Assembly: GCA_964648465.1 (NCBI GenBank)
Contig: CAZYMU010000026.1
Location: 1-38,721, forward strand
Reading direction: 5' to 3'
DNA from: Aminicenans sp964648465
GTDB lineage: Bacteria; Acidobacteriota; Aminicenantia; Aminicenantales; Aminicenantaceae
DNA length: 38,721 nt
Of the stretch, positions 25,012 to 31,623 are shown piece by piece. The notes below the pieces were generated by a model, which made no database searches, was not told the origin of the DNA, and was given only the letters and a program-made list of their open reading frames with translations. Position 1 is the first letter of the stretch. The number at the start of each line of letters is the position of its first letter. Position numbers and translations under genes: made by a program.

Positions 25012-26283
25012 TTATAGATGCCATGGTGCGCGCATTGGTTGATGGACAAGACGGTTTGCCTCTTCATCACCGATAAAGCGCTGTTTATTCGGGTCAAAAC
25101 GAAGCGGTCTTCCTAAGCGGACTGCAATCTTGCTCAGATTTACAATGGTACAGGAACGATGCCCATTTTCTTCGTTTAGTGCAAACTTTTTCCGTGTTCG
25201 GACTGCCTCTTCAAAATCTGTCACATGCGGTTCAGGATCTGGCAAAGCAGCTAATTTTTCTTTTAAATTGGGAATGTCAGATTCAAAACCTTTGAATAAT
25301 TTCCCGTTTGGGCCTTCAATAAATGCGGCATTTTTATCTTTATTCTCACCGTCCAGAATGATTTTGCAGCCATCCGCATATTTCAGTTGAATGCGCCGCC
25401 AGCTTCCACATGCATCAGGATGTTGCTGCGGACAGGCGGCTTCTATTTCGACAGGGCTTGTGCTGTCTTTATCAAGGATATATTGTACAGGGTCAAGGTA
25501 ATGCATCCCCATGTCTCCGAGTCCGCCTCCGTCATAATCCCAGTATCCTCGAAATGTGCCGTGTACTCGATGGGGATTATAAGGCTTATAGGGCGCAGGT
25601 CCAAGCCACATGTTGTAGTCCAGTTCTTTAGGTACAGGTTCTGGTTTTATGTTTGTTTTTCCACTCCAGTAAAATTTCCAGTCAAAACCCGTTATTCCGC
25701 TGACCGTCACTTTTAAAGGCCATCCCAGCATATTGCTTTGGACCAACTTTTTGATCGGTTTGACTGTTGTTCCAAAACCGTAATATTGGTCTTTAAATCT
25801 GAACCACGTATTGAGCCTGAACATTCTTCCGTTCTTCTGCACTGCCTCAACAACTTTTTGCCCTTCTCCGATTGTCCGGGTCATTGGCTTTTCGCACCAG
25901 ATATCCTTGCCTGCTTCAGCTGCAGCGATTGAGATTAACGCGTGCCAGTGGGGAGGTGTAGGAATGTGTACAATATCGATGTCCGAGCGTTCAAGGACTT
26001 CTCGGAAGTCTTTGTATCCTCTGACTCCAGGTCCGGTGATTTCAAGCGCTGTATTTAAATGATTCTCATCAACATCACATACTGCAAGGAGTTTTGCTCC
26101 TGGATACTGGAGATGTCCCTTTCCCATACTGCCAACTCCTATGACGGCTTTTGTAAGTTGATCGCTTGGTGCTGTATAGCCTGAGCCCCCGAGCACGTAA
26201 CGCGGTACGATTGTAAATGCAGCGGAAGCAGCAATTGTGTGCTTGATAAAATCACGCCTGGTGATTGATTTTTTCCCTGCCAT
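25012..26283 (-). CDS. Tat-exported Gfo/Idh/MocA-family oxidoreductase
   Basis: A 423-residue NAD(P)-dependent sugar oxidoreductase. The N-terminus carries a twin-arginine signal (ITRRDFIKHTIAASAAFTIV, cleavage near residue 32), so the folded, cofactor-loaded enzyme is exported. The Rossmann loop is VIGVGSMGKGHLQYPG, and the signature WCEKPMTR near residue 135 contains the catalytic Lys-Pro; a later His-containing segment GDMGMHYLDPVQYIL near residue 258 fits the active-site helix. In planctomycetes and relatives, exported members oxidise sugars at C3. The DUF1080 gene follows after 26 bases and GH20 after that. AGGAG lies 7 bases before the ATG. Confidence 0.9.
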   Translation of the reverse strand: MAGKKSITRRDFIKHTIAASAAFTIVPRYVLGGSGYTAPSDQLTKAVIGVGSMGKGHLQYPGAKLLAVCDVDENHLNTALEITGPGVRGYKDFREVLERSDIDIVHIPTPPHWHALISIAAAEAGKDIWCEKPMTRTIGEGQKVVEAVQKNGRMFRLNTWFRFKDQYYGFGTTVKPIKKLVQSNMLGWPLKVTVSGITGFDWKFYWSGKTNIKPEPVPKELDYNMWLGPAPYKPYNPHRVHGTFRGYWDYDGGGLGDMGMHYLDPVQYILDKDSTSPVEIEAACPQQHPDACGSWRRIQLKYADGCKIILDGENKDKNAAFIEGPNGKLFKGFESDIPNLKEKLAALPDPEPHVTDFEEAVRTRKKFALNEENGHRSCTIVNLSKIAVRLGRPLRFDPNKQRFIGDEEANRLVHQPMRAPWHL

Positions 26284-26305
26284 GTCAATCTCCTATGGAT
26301 GAAAT

Positions 26306-26339
26306 ATAATAACGGACATTCATGTTTATTTCGAATGTC
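26306..26339 (-). promoter_or_regulatory. Candidate promoter-operator of the Gfo/Idh-DUF1080-GH20 operon
   Basis: On the minus strand TCGAAA is followed after 17 bases by TATTAT (26306-26311), about 23 bases before the start. The inverted repeat GACATTC (26315-26321) / GAATGTC (26333-26339) overlaps the -35 and the spacer, where a repressor would block transcription. Confidence 0.5.
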
Positions 26340-26505
26340 ATGTTATGGCCTATTTTACACTAAGAATTTCCTTTCGGAAATACTTCTTTTTTTGAAGAAT
26401 TTATTATCAGTAATTTTTATGAATAATCCAGGTCATTTGACCCTAATTTTTATTTGTAATAAGCTCTCTGCGCAATTGTATTTTATCTTGGATAATAAAA
26501 GAAAG

Positions 26506-26638
26506 ATGCGTTCTAAAAATCTGTGTCTGCAATGTAATGCCCAATTTGATCCGGTCTTGCTGTGGGAATGGGAGGAAGGTTCAGCTTTGTTCTCAGTGTG
26601 AATACGCCCAGGCCCGAAAATGTATTTTCTGTATTTGA
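26506..26638 (+). pseudogene. Small zinc-ribbon protein broken by a frameshift
   Basis: From ATG 26506 the frame reads MRSKNLCLQCNAQFDPVLLW with a CxxC knuckle, then reaches WEWEEG and loses sense. Shifting frame by one base in the run tgggaatgggaggaag (about 26560-26575) gives RKVQLCSQCEYAQARKCIFC and TGA at 26636-26638, with two more CxxC knuckles. The combined 43-44 residues would be a compact six-cysteine zinc ribbon. A single extra base explains the break; a sequencing error is equally possible. No good ribosome site is seen upstream. Confidence 0.5.
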
Positions 26639-26701
26639 GACTTGGGATTCACTGAATAGATCTTAAGAGCATAAAAGTCATAAAATTTGGAATGATTTCT
26701 G

Positions 26702-26730
26702 TTCAAATTCATTAGACTTTTGTATATAAT
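26702..26730 (+). promoter_or_regulatory. Promoter of the FAD/Fe-S dehydrogenase operon
   Basis: TTCAAA (26702-26707), 17-base spacer, TATAAT (26725-26730). The leader of about 108 bases ends with AAAGGAGAGG 3-4 bases before the ATG at 26845. Confidence 0.55.
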
Positions 26731-26844
26731 GAAATATGCTAAAATTATTTATTTTCGATCTACAACGTGCGCATTTCTGCGGAAAGAATTTTTGCTTCAG
26801 TTTTAAAAATCTAGCCACCTCGTCTATATATCAAAGGAGAGGTA

Positions 26845-28941
26845 ATGTCTGAATATCGTATTCATAAGCATCCGATTTTATCAGTTGAGCCCAGTAAAGA
26901 AATCGAGTTTACATGGAAGGGAAAGAAGCTCAAAGCAAAGAAAGGTGAGATGCTTGCGTCTGCTCTTTTTGCAAATGGTATCCGTATCTTCGGACATCAC
27001 ATAAAAGACAATGCTCCTCAGGGGATTTTCTGTGCCAACGGGCAGTGCGCCCAGTGCCTTGTGTTAGCTGATGGCAGACCGGTGAAGTCATGCATGATTC
27101 CCGTAAAGTCAGGCATGAAGGTGGAACCTTTAAACGGGCTGCCTGAACTGCAGGCTGTAAACAAAATACCGTCAATGTCTGAAATTGAGACAATTGATGT
27201 GCCTGTGCTCATCATCGGAGGAGGGCCATCGGGAATGTCGGCAGCGATCGAGCTTGGAGAACGTAGCATAGAGACTCTGCTTGTTGATGACAAGCACCGT
27301 CTTGGAGGAAAGCTTGTTCTTCAAACACATCGGTTTTTTGGATCTATTGATGCTGTCTACGCAGGAACACGTGGAATTGATATAGCAACAAAACTTGAGA
27401 AAAAAATCCAGGAGTACAGCTGTATTAAAACTTGGATTAACAGCTCGGTCCTCGCTGTTTTCAGTGATCAGACCGTAGGTGTTTTATATAACAATGATAC
27501 GTATAAAATAGTAAAGCCAGATATACTTTTGGTTGCAGCTGGAGCACGTGAAAAATCTCTGGTCTTTAAAGGGAATACTTTACCGGGAGTATATGGGGCT
27601 GGAGCCTTTCAGACTCTGGTTAACCGGGATCTTATAATGGCTTCTGAGAGATTATTTATTGTAGGAGGAGGGAATGTTGGTCTCATTGCTGGATACCATG
27701 CACTCCAGGCTGGCATAGAAGTAGTGGGCCTTGTTGAGGCAATGCCTGAGTGCAGCGGATATAAGGTTCATAAGGATAAGCTTGCCCGCATGGGTGTTTC
27801 TATCTATACATCACATACAATAATTAGTGCAAATGGGGATGAACAGGTTGAATCAGCAACTGTTTCAAAAATCGATAAGAATTTTAAGCCTATCCCAGGC
27901 ACAGAAAAGTCTTTTAAATGTGATACCGTGCTTATTGCTGTTGGACTAGATCCGGTTGACGAGTTTTATCAGAAGGCTCAGGAGTATGGGATGATATCTT
28001 TTGCAGTAGGGGATGCAGAAGAGATTGCAGAAGCGTCGGCTGCGATATTTTCAGGAAAGATCAAGGGTCTGGAAGTTGCACGTGCTCTGGGTGTTGATGT
28101 TAGAGAAATCCCAAAAGAATGGTACCACACGGCAGAGATTCTTAAATCAAAGCCTGGAAAAACTTTGAAAGGACCGGATCTTCCGCCGGAGGGCGATGTA
28201 TTTCCTGTTTTGCATTGCACGCAGGAGATTCCCTGCAACCCCTGTGTATCTGTATGCCCAATGAACCTGATTCATATTGATGAGAAAGACATCCGCCGTC
28301 TTCCTGTATTTATTGGGCAAAGAGATGGCAAACACTGCATAGGATGCGAGAAATGCGTGGCAATCTGTCCGGGACTGGCGATCACTCTTGTAGATTACCG
28401 TAAAGATAGGGAGATGCCTACTGTGACGATAGCGTATGAATTTTTAAAAGAAAGCATTAATGAAGGGAATGAAGTGATTGTTCTTGATTGTGAAGGTGAA
28501 GCACTGGGCAAAGTAGAAGTCATCAAGGTGCGGGCTATTTTACGAAATGACCGAACTGTGTTGGTTAAAGTAAAGGCACCAGAGAAGTATGCAAGACGTA
28601 TTGCAGGTATACGTGTGCAGAAGCCTGAAGTGACCAGGCCTATGGCTGAAGTTGAGGATCGCATATCGGATGATACTATTATCTGCCGTTGTGAAAGGGT
28701 GACTGCAGGTGAAATAAGAGAGCTTATACACAAGGGTTACCGTGATTTGAACGAGATTAAAGCTGTGACACGTGCAGGGATGGGTGCCTGCGGCGGCAAG
28801 ACGTGCAGCCCGTTGATTCTGCGCCTCTTTCAAGAGGAAGGAGTGCCGTTGGAGAAAGTTACAGAGAATGTCAAACGTCCCCTTTTTATGGAAGTACCAC
28901 TGGGGATTTTTGCTGGTATTGAGGAGAAGGAAGATGAGTGA
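26845..28941 (+). CDS. Multidomain FAD/NAD(P)-binding Fe-S subunit of an amine/imino-acid dehydrogenase (fused HcnA-HcnB-ferredoxin type)
   Basis: A 698-residue electron-transfer subunit. Domain 1 (1-105) is a 2Fe-2S plug with Cys63, Cys68, Cys71 and Cys83. Domain 2 (118-445) is a pyridine-nucleotide disulfide oxidoreductase fold: VLIIGGGPSGMSAA binds FAD, LFIVGGGNVGLIAG (about 270) is the second nucleotide site, VLIAVGLDP closes the FAD site. Domain 3 (458-512) is a two-cluster 4Fe-4S ferredoxin (Cys458/464/467/471; Cys498/501/504/508). Domain 4 is a BFD-like 2Fe-2S domain with Cys614-x-Cys616 and Cys649/Cys654. In hydrogen-cyanide synthase, sarcosine oxidase and archaeal L-proline dehydrogenase complexes these parts are separate subunits or only partly fused. 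The catalytic partner follows with an 8-base overlap. Substrate is not readable. Confidence 0.85.
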   Translation: MSEYRIHKHPILSVEPSKEIEFTWKGKKLKAKKGEMLASALFANGIRIFGHHIKDNAPQGIFCANGQCAQCLVLADGRPVKSCMIPVKSGMKVEPLNGLPELQAVNKIPSMSEIETIDVPVLIIGGGPSGMSAAIELGERSIETLLVDDKHRLGGKLVLQTHRFFGSIDAVYAGTRGIDIATKLEKKIQEYSCIKTWINSSVLAVFSDQTVGVLYNNDTYKIVKPDILLVAAGAREKSLVFKGNTLPGVYGAGAFQTLVNRDLIMASERLFIVGGGNVGLIAGYHALQAGIEVVGLVEAMPECSGYKVHKDKLARMGVSIYTSHTIISANGDEQVESATVSKIDKNFKPIPGTEKSFKCDTVLIAVGLDPVDEFYQKAQEYGMISFAVGDAEEIAEASAAIFSGKIKGLEVARALGVDVREIPKEWYHTAEILKSKPGKTLKGPDLPPEGDVFPVLHCTQEIPCNPCVSVCPMNLIHIDEKDIRRLPVFIGQRDGKHCIGCEKCVAICPGLAITLVDYRKDREMPTVTIAYEFLKESINEGNEVIVLDCEGEALGKVEVIKVRAILRNDRTVLVKVKAPEKYARRIAGIRVQKPEVTRPMAEVEDRISDDTIICRCERVTAGEIRELIHKGYRDLNEIKAVTRAGMGACGGKTCSPLILRLFQEEGVPLEKVTENVKRPLFMEVPLGIFAGIEEKEDE

Positions 28942-30097
28942 CATCTCGCGATATGACGTAGTTATTATTGGTGCAGGAAGTGTTGGTGTGCCGGCAGCTC
29001 TAGCAATGGCTGAGGCCGGTGTAAAAGTTTTGATCTTGGATCAGTTCCCAAGCCAGGGGCAGGGATCAAATAAGGCAGCTATTGGAGGCATCCGTGCTAC
29101 ACATTCTGATCCTGCGAAGATTCGTCTCGGTTTGCGCACTCTGGAAATCGTCTCTAGTTGGAAAGAGGAATACGGTCATGATATTGAATGGCAAAAAGGT
29201 GGCTATGCATTTGTTGCTTACCGTAAGAGTGAAGAAGATATCCTCAAGGAATTACTTCAGATCCAGCATTCTTACGGCCTTAATATTGACTGGTATGACA
29301 AGGATGATATGTTAAGGATAATCCCTGATCTCAATACAAAAGATCTAATAGGAGGCACGTTTTCACCTGATGATGGTCACTGTTCAACAATACTGGCAGG
29401 ACATGCATTCTGTGATGAAGCCAAGCGTGCTGGAGCAGTGTTTCGTTATAACGAAAAGGTGACCCAGATTAAGCTTAAAAACGGTGCCGTCCAGGCTGTA
29501 AAAACAAATAAAGGGGAATATTATACTGATGTAGTAGTTAATGCTGCTGGCGCATGGGCCAAAGAAGTTGGAGCTCTTGTTGGGATGGACCTTCCTGTAA
29601 ACCCGGAATCTCACGAAGGAGGGATTACAGAGCCGGTTGCACACTTTCTTGACCCTATGGTGGTGGATATCCGTCCTGCTCCTGGGTCAGAGAACTATTA
29701 CTATTTTCAGTCAGCCACTGGGCAGGTTGCATTTTGTATTACGCCATCTCCAAGCATCCCGGGTTTTGACTCCCGTGAGACAAGCATTTTTCTGCCTATG
29801 ATAGCGCGTCGGATGGTTGGTTTAATGCCGAGGCTGGCAAATATCAGAGTGAGGCGAACATGGCGGGGCCTATACCCGATGACGCCTGACGGATCTCCTG
29901 TTGTTGGATGGTCAGCTGAAATCAAGGGGTTTTTGTCTGCGGTTGGGATGTGTGGCCAGGGATTCATGCTTGGCCTGGCACTTGGAGAGCTTCTAGCCAG
30001 AATGATCACACAAGAGAGTCTTTCCCGGGAGGATCAGGAAGTGTTGGACATTCTATCCCCTTTACGTGAGTTCAAGGCTCAGGAAGCCTTAAAATAG
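28934..30097 (+). CDS. FAD-dependent DAO-family oxidoreductase, catalytic subunit (HcnC/SoxB/proline dehydrogenase beta-like)
   Basis: Start set at 28934, with GGAGAAGG upstream and an 8-base overlap with the preceding gene; an ATG at 28868 in the same frame lacks such a site. The protein has 387 residues. The Rossmann motif YDVVIIGAGSVGVPAALAMA opens the chain, then SNKAAIGGIRATHSDP near residue 50, a flavin-contacting DAO feature; the C-terminus has RRTWRGLYPMTPDGSPVVGW and CGQGFMLGLALGELLA, the FAD pyrophosphate/isoalloxazine part. Such subunits oxidise secondary amines or imino acids (glycine, sarcosine, proline, opines) and pass electrons to the Fe-S subunit. Peptide-derived proline is an attractive substrate given the peptidases nearby, but that is inference. 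Confidence 0.88.
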   Translation: MSDISRYDVVIIGAGSVGVPAALAMAEAGVKVLILDQFPSQGQGSNKAAIGGIRATHSDPAKIRLGLRTLEIVSSWKEEYGHDIEWQKGGYAFVAYRKSEEDILKELLQIQHSYGLNIDWYDKDDMLRIIPDLNTKDLIGGTFSPDDGHCSTILAGHAFCDEAKRAGAVFRYNEKVTQIKLKNGAVQAVKTNKGEYYTDVVVNAAGAWAKEVGALVGMDLPVNPESHEGGITEPVAHFLDPMVVDIRPAPGSENYYYFQSATGQVAFCITPSPSIPGFDSRETSIFLPMIARRMVGLMPRLANIRVRRTWRGLYPMTPDGSPVVGWSAEIKGFLSAVGMCGQGFMLGLALGELLARMITQESLSREDQEVLDILSPLREFKAQEALK

Positions 30098-30114
30098 AAC
30101 TGTTATCCAAAATG

Positions 30115-30133
30115 AAAACCATAAAGGTTTTTT
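30115..30133 (+). terminator. Intrinsic terminator after the dehydrogenase operon
   Basis: AAAACC-ATAAA-GGTTTTTT: 6-bp stem running directly into a T-run, 18 bases beyond the stop codon and before the convergent MaoC gene. Confidence 0.5.
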
Positions 30134-30179
30134 CAAAATGTTTCGTGTAACTGATAATCCTTACGGATAAAAACCATCA

Positions 30180-30638
30180 TTAAATGATAATGAGGGCAAG
30201 GCTCTCGGCAATCATTGCCGGTTTTTTCTGCCCTTTTATTTCGACTGTATTCTCAAGGACTATCAGGATTTTGTGCCTACTTTTTTTGATGACATCTTTG
30301 AGTACAGCCCTGTTCCTGATTTTTGATCCCACTGGTACTGGATTTATAAACCTCACACGATTTAGACCGTAATTAAATGCCATCTTGATCCCATCGGGAA
30401 GAAACTTGTTCTGGAAGTTAAAATGGGACAGTAGAGAAAGAATCAGGTAGCCATGAGCTAGCGTTTTTTTGAAAGGGCTTTTCTTTGCCATTTCCTCATT
30501 GATGTGAATCCACTGCCTGTCTTCTGTGCACTCGGCAAAGGCATTTATTCTGTCCTGGGTAATTTTCATCCATTCTGATGTTCCGATTTCTTTATCTATC
30601 GATTCTTTGATTTGATCCAGGATCTGCGATTTTTTCAT
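30180..30638 (-). CDS. MaoC-like (R)-specific enoyl-CoA hydratase/dehydratase
   Basis: A 152-residue single hot-dog protein of normal length for PhaJ/MaoC-type hydratases, which add water to trans-2-enoyl-CoA to give (R)-3-hydroxyacyl-CoA. The hydratase-2 signature is FAECTEDRQWIHINEEMAKK, with catalytic Asp40 and His45, followed by FKKTLAHGYLILSLLSHF, the usual AHG turn. C-terminal strands (NRVRFINPVPVGSKIRNRAV) complete the fold. It is convergent with the dehydrogenase operon and divergent from the cold-shock gene. A TATAAT (minus strand, 30655-30660) lies 16 bases before the start, again leaving a very short leader. No ribosome site is evident. Confidence 0.88.
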   Translation of the reverse strand: MKKSQILDQIKESIDKEIGTSEWMKITQDRINAFAECTEDRQWIHINEEMAKKSPFKKTLAHGYLILSLLSHFNFQNKFLPDGIKMAFNYGLNRVRFINPVPVGSKIRNRAVLKDVIKKSRHKILIVLENTVEIKGQKKPAMIAESLALIII

Positions 30639-30703
30639 GATACATTTCTATTGTATTATAAAATTCTTCTGGAAAATAGCTAAAAAAAAGCATAAATTTT
30701 GTT

Positions 30704-30732
30704 TTGACATTAGGTTTTTACTGTGCTATAAA
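30704..30732 (+). promoter_or_regulatory. Strong promoter with long leader for the cold-shock gene
   Basis: TTGACA (30704-30709), 17-base spacer, TATAAA (30727-30732). Transcription would start near 30739, leaving about 300 bases of leader before the cold-shock start at 31042. Long, structured leaders are a known trait of cspA-type genes; a second internal promoter is not excluded. Confidence 0.6.
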
Positions 30733-30900
30733 TAATCATAGTGAGATTTGGAGAAAGAATAAGTGTGTAAGAAATATTTTCCTTCCAATATTATTTATAA
30801 CCCAACGAGAACAATTTAGTATCTATCAAGTGTTAACTCAGAAATATTAATACCCGCCATGAACAGAATCAAAAAGTTTGATAGATTATTAAGGATTTTT

Positions 30901-31029
30901 ATGTATATATTCCAAGAATGGAGTTTTATTGTAAAGAATGGCCTGGATGTATTTTCGGTTTTCAATCTGAAGAATTGTACCTTTTGTTTGAGCGCCGGCC
31001 AGAAACCTGGGCCAGGGAAAGTTTTATAG
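30901..31029 (+). CDS. 42-residue ORF in the cold-shock leader
   Basis: ATG with AAGGA 5 bases upstream, reading MYIFQEWSFIVKNGLDVF, then NCTFCLSAGQ with a CxxC pair, ending PGPGKVL. Its stop codon (31027-31029) overlaps the first base pair of the AGGAGG site of the next gene, so ribosomes finishing here would sit on the cold-shock ribosome site. The last third overlaps a GC-rich hairpin (30997-31013). It may be a regulatory leader peptide or a small protein. Chance ORF is possible in so short a frame. Confidence 0.4.
   Translation: MYIFQEWSFIVKNGLDVFSVFNLKNCTFCLSAGQKPGPGKVL
30997..31013 (+). promoter_or_regulatory. GC-rich hairpin before the cold-shock ribosome site
   Basis: GGCCAG-AAAC-CTGGGCC: 6-bp stem with one bulged G, 14 bases before AGGAGG, within an otherwise AT-rich leader. 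Candidate thermosensor or translation-control element. Confidence 0.4.
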
Positions 31030-31041
31030 GAGGTTAGTGTT

Positions 31042-31242
31042 TTGGCTAAAGGAACAGTAAAATGGTTTAGTGAGCAGAAAGGATATGGTTTTATTGAACA
31101 GGAAGATGGTAAAGATATCTTTGTTCATTATTCATCTATCAATTCGGCTGGATTTAAGACGCTTTCTGAAGGCGACCAGGTAACGTATGATGTTGAAGAT
31201 GGAGAGAGAGGCCCTGTCGCCAAGAATGTAGTTAAAGCATAG
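31042..31242 (+). CDS. CspA-family cold-shock protein
   Basis: A 66-residue single cold-shock domain, an OB-fold RNA chaperone that melts mRNA structure. RNP1 is KGYGFIEQ and RNP2 is DIFVHYSSI; the start GTVKWFSEQ is typical, as is the length. The start codon is TTG, with AGGAGG 8 bases upstream; no ATG is near, and any other frame spoils the match. The long leader and the ORF in it suggest post-transcriptional control. An intrinsic terminator lies about 150 bases downstream, so the gene is monocistronic apart from the leader ORF. Confidence 0.93.
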   Translation: MAKGTVKWFSEQKGYGFIEQEDGKDIFVHYSSINSAGFKTLSEGDQVTYDVEDGERGPVAKNVVKA

Positions 31243-31389
31243 AAAGTTTTATTCGCTTGCAATGTAATTGGATGTCCTGTGAGTTAATATAAGGAATATC
31301 CTCTTTCTTAACGGTTTTTCGAGAATAATACAAGGTATATTAGAACCTTTGTTTATTTTGAAATTCTAACGCATCGGGAAGTTCCCAAA

Positions 31390-31412
31390 AAAAAGGCACA
31401 GGGTGTCTTTTT
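31390..31412. terminator. Intrinsic terminator downstream of the cold-shock gene
   Basis: AAAAAGGCAC-AGG-GTGTCTTTTT pairs over 10 positions (one G-U) with a 3-base loop and ends in a T-run on the plus strand and, because of the A-run, on the minus strand as well. It ends the cold-shock transcript before the next promoter. Confidence 0.75.
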
Positions 31413-31560
31413 ATCCGAAAAAATATCCCGGGTACTTTTCTGCCATTTTTTAATTGAAAACTAATAATCCATACAATTAAATTTTCCTGCATAATATATG
31501 GAATTTTAAGAAAAACCTGCTTCTTGTTTTGTTTCAAGCGAAATTTTCTTCGGGTTTTGC

Positions 31561-31588
31561 TTGACGCTGTCATGCATTCTGAGATAAT
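31561..31588 (+). promoter_or_regulatory. Promoter of the NAD(P)HX repair gene
   Basis: TTGACG (31561-31566), 16-base spacer, GATAAT (31583-31588). AGAGGAGGGA lies 4-5 bases before the ATG at 31624. The rest of the 31243-31560 gap shows only the terminator at 31390. Confidence 0.6.
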
Positions 31589-31623
31589 TTGAAGACTAGA
31601 TAAACGCATCAGAGGAGGGAAGT

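Noticed and set aside
26299..26505. N-terminal part of a 100-codon plus-strand frame
   Set aside because: The first 69 codons have no protein-like pattern and overlap the promoter-operator of the divergent operon; only the part from 26506 (zinc ribbon) looks real.
28868..28933. Longer start for the DAO-family subunit
   Set aside because: It would lie 66 bases further inside the upstream gene without a ribosome site, and the FAD motif is expected within the first residues, as with the start at 28934.
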